A DNA stretch of 35,997 nt. Source: a virus. The notes under the pieces were generated by a model. It was not told where the DNA came from, made no database searches, and worked only from the letters and a program-made list of their open reading frames with translations. The stretch spans positions 1 to 35,997 of IMG/VR virus record IMGVR_UViG_3300020195_000094. One strand, given 5' to 3'. Positions 19,746 through 27,333 of the stretch are shown piece by piece. How positions within the stretch are numbered: the stretch's first letter is position 1; each line of letters starts with the position of its first letter. The position numbers and the translations under genes were made by a program.

Positions 19746-20954
19746 TCATCGGCCTAGCCTGTGTAGGCGGCGGCGTGCTCTGACGGCGGCGGCGCCGTAC
19801 GCGACTTCAATACCGACCGTCGCGAGCCACGGGTTCGGGGTCACGTCCGACGCGTAGCCGAACCGGACCTTCAACGCATCGACCGCGGCGGCGTCCCACC
19901 CACCGGCAGGGGTCGGAAGCGCGACCGTCCGGTAGACGAGCGACGCGGGCCACGTCACGGCCCCCGAGTAGAGCGTCGTTGACACGGCGTCCTCGTCGAT
20001 GACGCGAAGCTCCGGGTTGTTCGCGGCGGCGCTCGCGTTGCGGATCGCGGCGTACACCGCGGCGCCATGAACGACGAACCCGGCCTCGACGGCACCCAAC
20101 GTGATCTCAGCGTAATGGGCGGCGTTGGCTGTGACCTGCGTGATGTAGTCCGCGTCGGACGCCACAGCGCCAGGCCATTCGTCGACATCGAGCCAAGCGT
20201 CGAGGCCACCACCACCCGTGATCGCGACCGACGCGGCATCTTGAAACGAGGCGCCCGTAGCGTGGGTGCCGAACCCGTCCGGCGCGATCATCTCGACGAA
20301 ACCTTCACCGATCGGATAGTCCGCCGCGGTCTCGCTCATCACCAAATCATCGAACTTGTAGTTCGCGAACGGCGGACCGTAGATCTGTGCCCCGAGGATG
20401 CACTGAGCGTCGGTCTGCGCTACGCGCGACGCTTGCGACAACGCTGTCTGCGCTACCCCGTCCACCTGCCAACTGGCGGTGTGGGTCGTGCCTGTCATGT
20501 TGACGTGCCAGTCGAGGCGGTAGACCGTCCCGAGCGTGAGCGTCGGGCCTGTCACGCTTGAGATGACGGCGTCGTCGTACGACACGCACTTCATCACGCC
20601 GCCGTTGTTGACCGTGAACAGCACGCCGCGGAAGTTGACAGCGAACGTGCCCCATATCCCGATGGCGTCGTCGTCGCCTGCCCCTACGGCGGGGAACGCG
20701 TCGACCTTGAAGTAGATACGCCCGATGTTCCGGCCCGATGACATCTGATCGACACCGAACTGCAACTTCGTATCACCGCCAGCGTTCGCGAGGATCTGCA
20801 ATGCCCGTGCGCCAGGCACACCGGCCCGCAACGGTCCCACCACAATCGACGCACCGGTGCCCTGCACCGCGGTGCAAACACGGTTCGCTGTCGTAGTCGT
20901 GTCTGCGGTGATGACCCGCGACTCGAACCCGTTCACGTATTTCAGGGTGGGCAT
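19746..20954 (-). CDS. minor tail protein with jelly-roll-like domains
   Basis: This 402-residue protein begins MPTLKYVNGFESRVITADTT. The first 200 residues resemble a concanavalin-type beta-sandwich: KLQFGVDQMSSGRNIGRIYF, DDDAIGIWGTFAVNFRGVLF, VYRLDWHVNMTGTTHTASWQ, and ANYKFDDLVMSETAADYPIG. The second half has a strand-rich segment with YAEITLGAVEAGFVVHGAAV, often seen in phage minor tail proteins. It ends with a basic RARRRLHRLGR tail. It is probably a surface-exposed fibre or carbohydrate-binding protein. Confidence 0.65.
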   Translation of the reverse strand: MPTLKYVNGFESRVITADTTTTANRVCTAVQGTGASIVVGPLRAGVPGARALQILANAGGDTKLQFGVDQMSSGRNIGRIYFKVDAFPAVGAGDDDAIGIWGTFAVNFRGVLFTVNNGGVMKCVSYDDAVISSVTGPTLTLGTVYRLDWHVNMTGTTHTASWQVDGVAQTALSQASRVAQTDAQCILGAQIYGPPFANYKFDDLVMSETAADYPIGEGFVEMIAPDGFGTHATGASFQDAASVAITGGGGLDAWLDVDEWPGAVASDADYITQVTANAAHYAEITLGAVEAGFVVHGAAVYAAIRNASAAANNPELRVIDEDAVSTTLYSGAVTWPASLVYRTVALPTPAGGWDAAAVDALKVRFGYASDVTPNPWLATVGIEVAYGAAAVRARRRLHRLGR

Positions 20955-20958
20955 CAGG

Positions 20959-21036
20959 TCACCGCCACCCGTCGAGGGTCGAGAAGTCCGTCTCGTACAC
21001 GACTCGCGCCGGCGGGACGGTCTCCACGCGTCTCAC
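20959..21036 (-). CDS. micro-ORF or truncated gene remnant
   Basis: A 25-residue frame, MRRVETVPPARVVYETDFST followed by LDGWR. It starts with GTG overlapping the preceding stop (GTGA) and ends 4 nt before the next ATG. The phrase YETDFSTLDGW resembles the first strand of concanavalin-like tail domains, so it may be what is left of a deleted gene. Translation is uncertain. Confidence 0.35.
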   Translation of the reverse strand: MRRVETVPPARVVYETDFSTLDGWR

Positions 21037-21296
21037 AGTGCATCCCCCTCAAACTTGGTCCAGTCGATCCCCGCCTCGGGAGCACCAAACCCCGGCCACT
21101 CACCACCCGGGTTCTGGAATCCCCACTCCTCAATATACGAGATGGCGTGAGCCTGGTCTTTCTGATATGCGGCTACCGACTGGCCCCGCACCTTCGCCCA
21201 CTTCTTCAGGAGACGATGTTCACGGTCGGGATACGTCGACACGACTTGGACGGCACCTTCGGCACGATCGAAATCGTCAGCGATGTCGACCATCAC
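21033..21296 (-). CDS. small tail-associated hypothetical protein
   Basis: An 87-residue acidic protein: MMVDIADDFDRAEGAVQVVS, TYPDREHRLLKKWAKVRGQS, VAAYQKDQAHAISYIEEWGF, then a Gly/Pro/Trp-rich end (PGGEWPGFGAPEAGIDWTKF). It is mainly helical. It overlaps the previous gene as GTGA. The family is not recognised. Its place among fibre genes suggests an assembly or structural role. Confidence 0.6.
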   Translation of the reverse strand: MMVDIADDFDRAEGAVQVVSTYPDREHRLLKKWAKVRGQSVAAYQKDQAHAISYIEEWGFQNPGGEWPGFGAPEAGIDWTKFEGDAL

Positions 21297-21874
21297 GAAG
21301 CCTCCGACGAGGTGAAGGTCGTGCCGTCGTCGGCTGTTGCCCGGGTGTAAATCGTTCCCGAGTCGGCATCGTTACGGACCGTCATCGTCCCAGACGTTTG
21401 CGTCACCTTGTTCCGACTCAACGCCCCAAGCAGTTGCACCAGCTTCCGGGGAGTGAACGAAGCCCACGCGAACATCGCTGTCGGTTCCGTCACCGGCTCA
21501 TCCCAGATCGTGTCCGCCACCGTCGACCATGACGTATCCAAATCCAGTTCGTGAAGCGCAGACGAGTTGCCGTACGTCTCGATCACAACCATCTGATCCT
21601 CGACAGCTTTCGTCGCCGCGTCCGACACGACCACAACAACGAGAGCTGCTTGCATCTCCGTCGCGGTAAGAGTCAACTTCCACATCGCACCGTTCCCCAT
21701 CGTGATCGCTGACGGGCTGTTCGACGCCGTCACCGCTGCGCCACCATCTTTGGAGACCTTCACATCCCCAGACGCGTGGGTGTAGTCACCAGACACCGCG
21801 AAGTTTTGGGTACCGGCGTCGATGAGCGGGAAGTAAATGTCGGCCTGGACACCGTACTTCCGTGATTCGGCCAT
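21293..21874 (-). CDS. tail/baseplate structural protein
   Basis: This 193-residue protein starts MAESRKYGVQADIYFPLIDA. The first 100 residues form a predicted beta-sandwich (NFAVSGDYTHASGDVKVSKD, MWKLTLTATEMQAALVVVVV). It is followed by DTIWDEPVTEPTAMFAWASF, a W-D-E pattern that I recall from other phage tail proteins. The C-terminal TMTVRNDADSGTIYTRATAD is also typical of virion proteins. It lies within the fibre gene block. Confidence 0.62.
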   Translation of the reverse strand: MAESRKYGVQADIYFPLIDAGTQNFAVSGDYTHASGDVKVSKDGGAAVTASNSPSAITMGNGAMWKLTLTATEMQAALVVVVVSDAATKAVEDQMVVIETYGNSSALHELDLDTSWSTVADTIWDEPVTEPTAMFAWASFTPRKLVQLLGALSRNKVTQTSGTMTVRNDADSGTIYTRATADDGTTFTSSEAS

Positions 21875-21875
21875 C

Positions 21876-22472
21876 TCAGGCAGCTCCTCGCATCACGCCG
21901 CGCAACACGCCACGGGGAACGGACCGATCAATCCGCGTAGACGTCGCGGCTTTCACATACACACCCGAATCGGTGCGACACCACACCGAGTCGAAATAGA
22001 AGCCGTCACTCGCGACAGCCTGCCCAGATTCGATCCACACCGGGAACAGGGCAAGGATCGTGGTCGTCGCAGAAGTCGTCAGTGTCAGATACACGGCCGT
22101 GTCAGCCGATGTTGTGACCGACGCCGTACTCCCAGACGTCCCCGCACCACCGGCTGTGGTGCCCCCCACCTGCACGTAACCGGCCGTGAACTGGTTCACT
22201 CCGACCTTCACCGCCCGGCCGTTGTCACGGGCACGGCAGTACGTACCAAGCGTGTACGACGTCGAGGGCGACACCCCGAAGATCGCACCCGACCCTCGGT
22301 AAGTGAGCACCGACGATGACGTCACCGCTATCAGCATCGACTTCGTACCTTCGTACGACCATGCCGACGAATCCGCGACAGTGTTGTTCGCCCCGTCAGT
22401 CCACGCCCGAGGACTCGCCCCCGTCTCGAAGCCTTCGTCTTCCTCAGCGACAATCGAACCCGTAACAGCCAT
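21876..22472 (-). CDS. carbohydrate-binding-module-like tail protein
   Basis: A 198-residue protein. From residue about 12 it reads like a jelly-roll carbohydrate-binding domain: EDEGFETGASPRAWTDGANN, STSYTLGTYCRARDNGRAVK, VYLTLTTSATTTILALFPVW, DGFYFDSVWCRTD. The ordered pattern of F-E-x-G start and FYFDSV end is as in CBM4/9-like folds. The C-terminus is basic (RSVPRGVLRGVMRGAA). It probably contributes to binding of host surface glycans. Confidence 0.62.
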   Translation of the reverse strand: MAVTGSIVAEEDEGFETGASPRAWTDGANNTVADSSAWSYEGTKSMLIAVTSSSVLTYRGSGAIFGVSPSTSYTLGTYCRARDNGRAVKVGVNQFTAGYVQVGGTTAGGAGTSGSTASVTTSADTAVYLTLTTSATTTILALFPVWIESGQAVASDGFYFDSVWCRTDSGVYVKAATSTRIDRSVPRGVLRGVMRGAA

Positions 22473-24752
22473 CTAGACGGCCGGAGCCAACGGTGCGATC
22501 GGGTTGCCGCCACCCTTCTGACGTTGATCTGGGGCACAAATCGGGGAGCCGTTCGGACCGTTGTTCGTCCCTCGTCGTAACGACCCACGAAACTGGGTCA
22601 TCGACTGGATGACCTGATCCCGATATGTGAGGCCCGTGGCATCATTGTTGGGGAACTGCTCCAACTGGATGGTGAGACCACCACCCGACTGGTCGGTTAC
22701 GAACGCCCCGTAGTTACGAATCGCGTATGCGACAGCTTTCCCGAGGTTCGATGTGATACCTGCCGTCGCAGGGTTGTACGTGGACGGGAGGTACAGAAAC
22801 GTCCCGATCGGGATGTTCCCCGTGTAGCGCAACGGATGGTTCGGGTCGGTCGCGAAACCGTCTTCTGAACCGGCGGGCCACACCCACCCAGACCGCAGAT
22901 AGTTGAAGGTGAGCATCACCGAGATCGCATGGGGGATCGCGGCGGCCAACGCCACTTCTGTTGCGGCGGCGACGGCGGCGGTGATCTCATGCAATCGGAT
23001 CAGACCGGCACACGCAGGACCGTCAGCAGCACGGGGGCCGTCTTCGCACCAGCCGATCGCGTAGCCGCGGGCGTTGTGCTGATATCCGAGGTCGGCGCTG
23101 ATCGTGTTCGCCACATCGTTGATGTCGATGCCACCTTGGGTTTGGCCGACCGCGTCGGCACCCCACCCGTACAGGGAATACAACGTCTCGTTATCCGTGG
23201 TGAACAACGTGACGTGCTTGTCGTTCCCTGACTGGGGCGTGATCCCCGACGGGACTTTGATCGAGATGGGATGCGGACTGATCCCCGTGTGGTTGTTTTC
23301 GATCGTCACCGCGTACGTGTCGTCGGCGCCGGTCCCTTCCCACGCGGAGTGGGTCCACCGGTCGGGGTTGCAGTTCACCCCGATCGACGGGTAGTCCCAC
23401 ACGCCACCTTGGATACCGTCCGTGACGGGATAGTTCCACGGGCTGTACGTGTGGAACGGCCACAAGAACAAGTCGCGGGCGCCAGGACTCACCGCGGGGA
23501 GTGGCGCCGACGCGAACGCGAGGACCGCCGACCCGGACTGCTCGAAATACTCGACCTTGAACGCGACGGTCGCTTCGACCGCCTGCGTCCAATCGTCAGT
23601 GAACGTCGTCGAGGCTTGCTGCTGCCACTGATTGATTTCGAGGACCGCGTCCCGGTAGACGCGCACCCCATCGTCAGCAGTGACAGTCATCCGCCAATCC
23701 CCGGCGGTGATCACCTGATTCCAAGTGACTTCCAACGAGAACCCGTCAGAAAGGACACCCGCCCTGGGGGTAGACGCCGTGTTGAACGACGGGAACGTAG
23801 CGAGCTGCTCATCGAGGACAGCGGTACCGGTAAGAGTCGTGTTGTTGAACCATCTCGCCCGGTACGTGAGCGTCGCCTGCGGCGTGACGGTCGGAGACAC
23901 GCCAGACGCTGCCGACAAACCGACCGCGTTGCGTGCTTGGACCGTCCAGTAGTAGGAGGTGCCGTTCGTCAAACCGGTCACCGTCGTCGACGTCGTCAAC
24001 CCGAGCGCCGTAGTGGCAAGCAGCGTCCCACCCGACGAGTACCGCAACAACGAATACCCGGTGAGTGGCGAACTCCCCACGACAGTCGGCGCGACCCACG
24101 TCAACGTGACCTGACCGGTACCAGCCGTAGCAGTCAGGTTCGTCGGTGCTGCCGGTACTGTCCCCGCCGGTGGCGGAGCAGTCGACAGCGCCGGTTCCAG
24201 CCCGCAGGAGAAGTCATCCCACCGGGCGGCGACATCGGGTCCGGCGAGCACCCCGACACGTTGCGCCGTGCGGAACGTCGCATCGTTGATCGAGCCGCCA
24301 CCCTCCTGAAACTGGCGGAGCACCCCATTCACATAGAACTCGAACGTTGTGCCTTTCGCTACGACACGAACCTTGTCCCCGTCGGCGGGGATAACCGCGA
24401 CGGTCCGCCACGACCCGGCGACGTTCACACCAGCTTGACGGCGGACCACAAAATATTTGCCGAGCGCGGTGTCCGCGAAGAACTTCCAGCAGTTCAACTT
24501 GTCGACGACACGCCACACCAAACCGCCGCCGTACTTCACAGTGCTCAACGTGATTTGCACGTCGACGTCCCCGTCAAGTTGGGGGCTGTCCGGGTTGAGG
24601 ACACGTGCCTCGACGACAGTCATGTTGTCGTACTCGTCGGCACCCGACCCGGCCGTTTCGAGTTCGAGCTTGTTCGTCGCGATGCCCCACACGCCGGCGA
24701 GGTCATCCCACGTCCGAGCCCCTGAAGGGGTGGCGCCAAGGTCGCTGCTCAT
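22473..24752 (-). CDS. large multidomain tail fibre protein (LamG-like, FN3, PA14-like, C-terminal domain)
   Basis: A 759-residue protein with four regions. Residues 1-190 read as a concanavalin/LamG-like sandwich missing its first strand (LGATPSGARTWDDLAGVWGI). About 200-290 is a fibronectin type III domain (APTNLTATAGTGQVTLTWVA, GLTNGTSYYWTVQARNAVG). About 295-425 looks like a PA14-type domain (MTVTADDGVRVYRDAVLEIN). About 430-759 is a Trp- and Gly-rich domain with NYPVTDG, IPHAISVMLTFNYLRSGWVW and RNYGAFVTDQSG, which resembles, from memory, an uncharacterised family of secreted bacterial proteins. It is a probable host-surface-binding fibre. The ATG lacks a clear ribosome site. Confidence 0.7.
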   Translation of the reverse strand: MSSDLGATPSGARTWDDLAGVWGIATNKLELETAGSGADEYDNMTVVEARVLNPDSPQLDGDVDVQITLSTVKYGGGLVWRVVDKLNCWKFFADTALGKYFVVRRQAGVNVAGSWRTVAVIPADGDKVRVVAKGTTFEFYVNGVLRQFQEGGGSINDATFRTAQRVGVLAGPDVAARWDDFSCGLEPALSTAPPPAGTVPAAPTNLTATAGTGQVTLTWVAPTVVGSSPLTGYSLLRYSSGGTLLATTALGLTTSTTVTGLTNGTSYYWTVQARNAVGLSAASGVSPTVTPQATLTYRARWFNNTTLTGTAVLDEQLATFPSFNTASTPRAGVLSDGFSLEVTWNQVITAGDWRMTVTADDGVRVYRDAVLEINQWQQQASTTFTDDWTQAVEATVAFKVEYFEQSGSAVLAFASAPLPAVSPGARDLFLWPFHTYSPWNYPVTDGIQGGVWDYPSIGVNCNPDRWTHSAWEGTGADDTYAVTIENNHTGISPHPISIKVPSGITPQSGNDKHVTLFTTDNETLYSLYGWGADAVGQTQGGIDINDVANTISADLGYQHNARGYAIGWCEDGPRAADGPACAGLIRLHEITAAVAAATEVALAAAIPHAISVMLTFNYLRSGWVWPAGSEDGFATDPNHPLRYTGNIPIGTFLYLPSTYNPATAGITSNLGKAVAYAIRNYGAFVTDQSGGGLTIQLEQFPNNDATGLTYRDQVIQSMTQFRGSLRRGTNNGPNGSPICAPDQRQKGGGNPIAPLAPAV

Positions 24753-24787
24753 GGGCGCGTCGAACCGAACATGAGGGTTCCCATCGT

Positions 24788-25117
24788 TTAGACGTCCGCC
24801 CGGTTGAAGTTGTCGAAGATCGTTTCGCCAGACGGCGTAGGCGCCACCGGCGGCGGGTTCGTACCCACCTGCCCACCCAGCCCTTTACGGAACGCGGCAG
24901 CTTGTTCGTATGCGGTTGCTACGTCAGCGAGGCGGGGGCCACGACCCGGTACGGCAGTCAACGCGGCCGAGCGGTACTCGTCAGCGACGTCCGTATAAAT
25001 CTGGGCGAGGACCGCATCCGACGGGACGGTGTGCCGCTGATCGACCGGACGGCGGGCACGCACCTCGGGTTGCTCATCGACTGGTAACACCAGTTCGGCA
25101 AGCAGGTTGCGACTCAT
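24788..25117 (-). CDS. minor tail protein, possibly the detached N-terminus of the next gene's product
   Basis: A 109-residue protein: MSRNLLAELVLPVDEQPEVR, a helical segment (LAQIYTDVADEYRSAALTAV), then a Pro-rich linker and the end SGETIFDNFNRADV. FDNFNRAD is the usual first strand of phage concanavalin-like domains, and the next gene begins where such a domain should continue (LGATPSGARTW). The two may be one gene split by a frameshift, or they may be coupled proteins. The ATG overlaps the previous stop. Confidence 0.58.
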   Translation of the reverse strand: MSRNLLAELVLPVDEQPEVRARRPVDQRHTVPSDAVLAQIYTDVADEYRSAALTAVPGRGPRLADVATAYEQAAAFRKGLGGQVGTNPPPVAPTPSGETIFDNFNRADV

Positions 25118-25785
25118 GCCGCCGCGTCGAACACGCTCGGCGTCCGCGTCGTTTCGACCACTTCGACGTGAGCCCGGTACACGCCCGTCACCGGGTGATA
25201 CCCGATCTGCGTAACGCTCACATCACCGAATAGACGGTCGTTGCGGAGATGCACACACTTGTACGACAGGAACTCGCGGCTGATTGCGAGAAGGGCATCG
25301 AACTCGTCGAAGCCGTCATCGACCGCGTCGCCACGAGCGACGTACACGTCGAACTCGACACGCCGACCCCGGTTCTCCGACCCTCGAAGGACGACAGCCA
25401 TGTCGCGTGAGTGAAGGTCGAACACCTGCCGATACTCAGGGAGGCTTGCCCCGAGAAGGTCGACGTTCGCGACTTCGTACGTCACTGCTTCGTCGGGTGC
25501 TTCGTTCGACGTGAACACCGCCGACGACGACGACGCGAGAGTGGCCTGCTTGACGTCAGTCCAGAGGGACACAGCCCCGTCAGTGCGTTGGACTCGCATC
25601 CTGAAATGGGCGGTATGCCCACGCCGCGATTCGTGATCCTCAACCGACTGGACATTCTCAGTGGTGACTTCCGCGATGGTGTTGTAGGTGGTGCCACCAT
25701 CATCGGAACGGGCGATCACATACTTGGCGAACACCCCACCGAGACTGGTTCCCGTCCATGACAACAACACATGCTGTGCGGTCAT
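25114..25785 (-). CDS. minor tail protein with FN3-like N-terminal domain
   Basis: A 223-residue protein. Residues 1-90 fit a fibronectin III-like sandwich (VLLSWTGTSLGGVFAKYVIA, SVEDHESRRGHTAHFRMRVQ). The C-terminal part has YEVANVDLLGASLPEYRQVF, LLAISREFLSYKCVHLRNDR and GVYRAHVEVVETTRTPSVF. The last segments are similar in style to the ends of distal tail proteins that assemble a ring under the tape measure. Its place after the 516-residue protein agrees. Confidence 0.6.
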   Translation of the reverse strand: MTAQHVLLSWTGTSLGGVFAKYVIARSDDGGTTYNTIAEVTTENVQSVEDHESRRGHTAHFRMRVQRTDGAVSLWTDVKQATLASSSSAVFTSNEAPDEAVTYEVANVDLLGASLPEYRQVFDLHSRDMAVVLRGSENRGRRVEFDVYVARGDAVDDGFDEFDALLAISREFLSYKCVHLRNDRLFGDVSVTQIGYHPVTGVYRAHVEVVETTRTPSVFDAAA

Positions 25786-27332
25786 ACGACCACCGCTGTG
25801 AACCCGGCCGGGGCGGACGGAACAGTCCCCAACGTTGTGACGATGTCCTGATCGGATGATTCGACCGTCGCGATTGTTGCCCGGTCTGTCGTCCCACCAA
25901 AGTTGGCAGTGTTACCCGACCCTTTAGTGTCGAGGGCGTACAGCACCCATCCGCCACCGGTAGCGGCCGTGGACGTGAACTCCAAGTAATGCTGGGCGGC
26001 AGTCACGGCCGTGGGAGTGTCCATCGCCCGGGTGAGCAGCCGCGGTGCAGTTTTCGTGCCAGTCAGGTCGGCGCTCGCGAACGTGATTGTCGACCCGATT
26101 TGCACACCATCCGACCGGCGTTTCAACTTGACGGTCAGGTTCGCTGCCACCGTCGCAGCTTCAGCCGCGGCTACCAGTTGCAAAAACCCGTATGTCAACG
26201 TTCCAGGGAACGTGATTTCCTGCTCGACAGTCGAACTCGAATGGACCGTCGCCACGGTGCGCGTCACGTACGGCTGTGATGCGGTAGACGTTGCCGGTGC
26301 GGTCGTGGTGAGCAGCAACGGTGGCACCGCCGTACGAGACGACCCGAGCCCACCCGTCACAATCCAGCCGGAAGCGTTGAGGAACGACGGACGGTACGAC
26401 CGGAACCCCGCATGCGGGCATGCGACCCCCGAGTCGAGGGCACGGACAGTCACCGACCCGGACGTGCTGATCTTGCGGAGCACGACGAGGTAATCGGTAC
26501 CGGACGTCATCGACGCGCTCGCAACCCCGCCGGGGGTGGACAGATCAATCGTCGCCCAGCCGGTAGCGACAAGGTTCGTTGAGCCGAGCAACACCCGGTT
26601 TTCTGTCGCGGTGGCGAACACCAGATTGGCCATCGAGACGCGAGCATCACTGTTCGCGGCGCCACCCGCGACGGTGATTTCGACACCCCACTCGTCGGTA
26701 GTGTCGAACAGGACCGCTTCAGCGACAGTCCACGGCCGTAACGTCGACGGGTTCGTCGGCCACGACCCCACATTCGCGGTGACCCACCCCGCACCACCCG
26801 AAAGGGTTTGTGTAGGCCCGTAATACTTCACGCCACTCAAACTCAGGTACGGCTTGTATTGCACCTGCCCGGCAGCGGGCCGGTACATGCGGAGGATGAG
26901 TTCGACGTTGAAGATGCGTTGGGCGACCAGCGCGGAGGTGCCAACCCGTCCCGCATATTCGGCGGTGCTCGCATTCGCGGAGATGTAGTTCGTGTCGTCC
27001 GGGGTGCCGAGCGCCTCATCGAGGAGGGGGTGGACGTCTGTCCCGGACGTGTACGCCAACGTCGTTTCGACAACATCTTCGTTCGGGAGCGCGTAGACGG
27101 GGGTGAGAGTCGCGGTTTCGGCGGTTGCGAGTGGCATCACTTCCACTTCACACTTGATGCCGAACGACGCGAGGTCCGACACATAGACGGAGAGGGTGTC
27201 GATCGTTTCCGTAGCGGGCATCGTGAACGCCCAGCCGATCCCCTGCCCTGACGACGAGAGAGTGGTTGTCTCGTCGCCGGTGACAAGCCATTCGGGGCCG
27301 AGCGTCGACGGGGTAGACGGGTTGAAACTCAA
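25782..27332 (-). CDS. minor tail protein
   Basis: This 516-residue protein begins MSFNPSTPSTLGPEWLVTGD. It is almost entirely beta-rich and Thr/Ala/Ser/Gly-rich: WAFTMPATETIDTLSVYVSD, YGPTQTLSGGAGWVTANVGS, LVFATATENRVLLGSTNLVA, KRRSDGVQIGSTITFASADL. Three or four sandwich domains seem likely. The start is TTG one base after the tape-measure stop, unlike its neighbours; no ATG or GTG nearby keeps the full N-terminus. As the first gene after the tape measure it is a candidate distal-tail or upper-tip component. Confidence 0.62.
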   Translation of the reverse strand: MSFNPSTPSTLGPEWLVTGDETTTLSSSGQGIGWAFTMPATETIDTLSVYVSDLASFGIKCEVEVMPLATAETATLTPVYALPNEDVVETTLAYTSGTDVHPLLDEALGTPDDTNYISANASTAEYAGRVGTSALVAQRIFNVELILRMYRPAAGQVQYKPYLSLSGVKYYGPTQTLSGGAGWVTANVGSWPTNPSTLRPWTVAEAVLFDTTDEWGVEITVAGGAANSDARVSMANLVFATATENRVLLGSTNLVATGWATIDLSTPGGVASASMTSGTDYLVVLRKISTSGSVTVRALDSGVACPHAGFRSYRPSFLNASGWIVTGGLGSSRTAVPPLLLTTTAPATSTASQPYVTRTVATVHSSSTVEQEITFPGTLTYGFLQLVAAAEAATVAANLTVKLKRRSDGVQIGSTITFASADLTGTKTAPRLLTRAMDTPTAVTAAQHYLEFTSTAATGGGWVLYALDTKGSGNTANFGGTTDRATIATVESSDQDIVTTLGTVPSAPAGFTAVVV

Positions 27333-27333
27333 C

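Noticed and set aside
23271-24725. 484-aa forward frame opposite the large fibre gene
   Set aside because: It is extremely Arg-rich, with no recognisable domains, while the reverse strand encodes LamG-like, FN3 and PA14-like regions.
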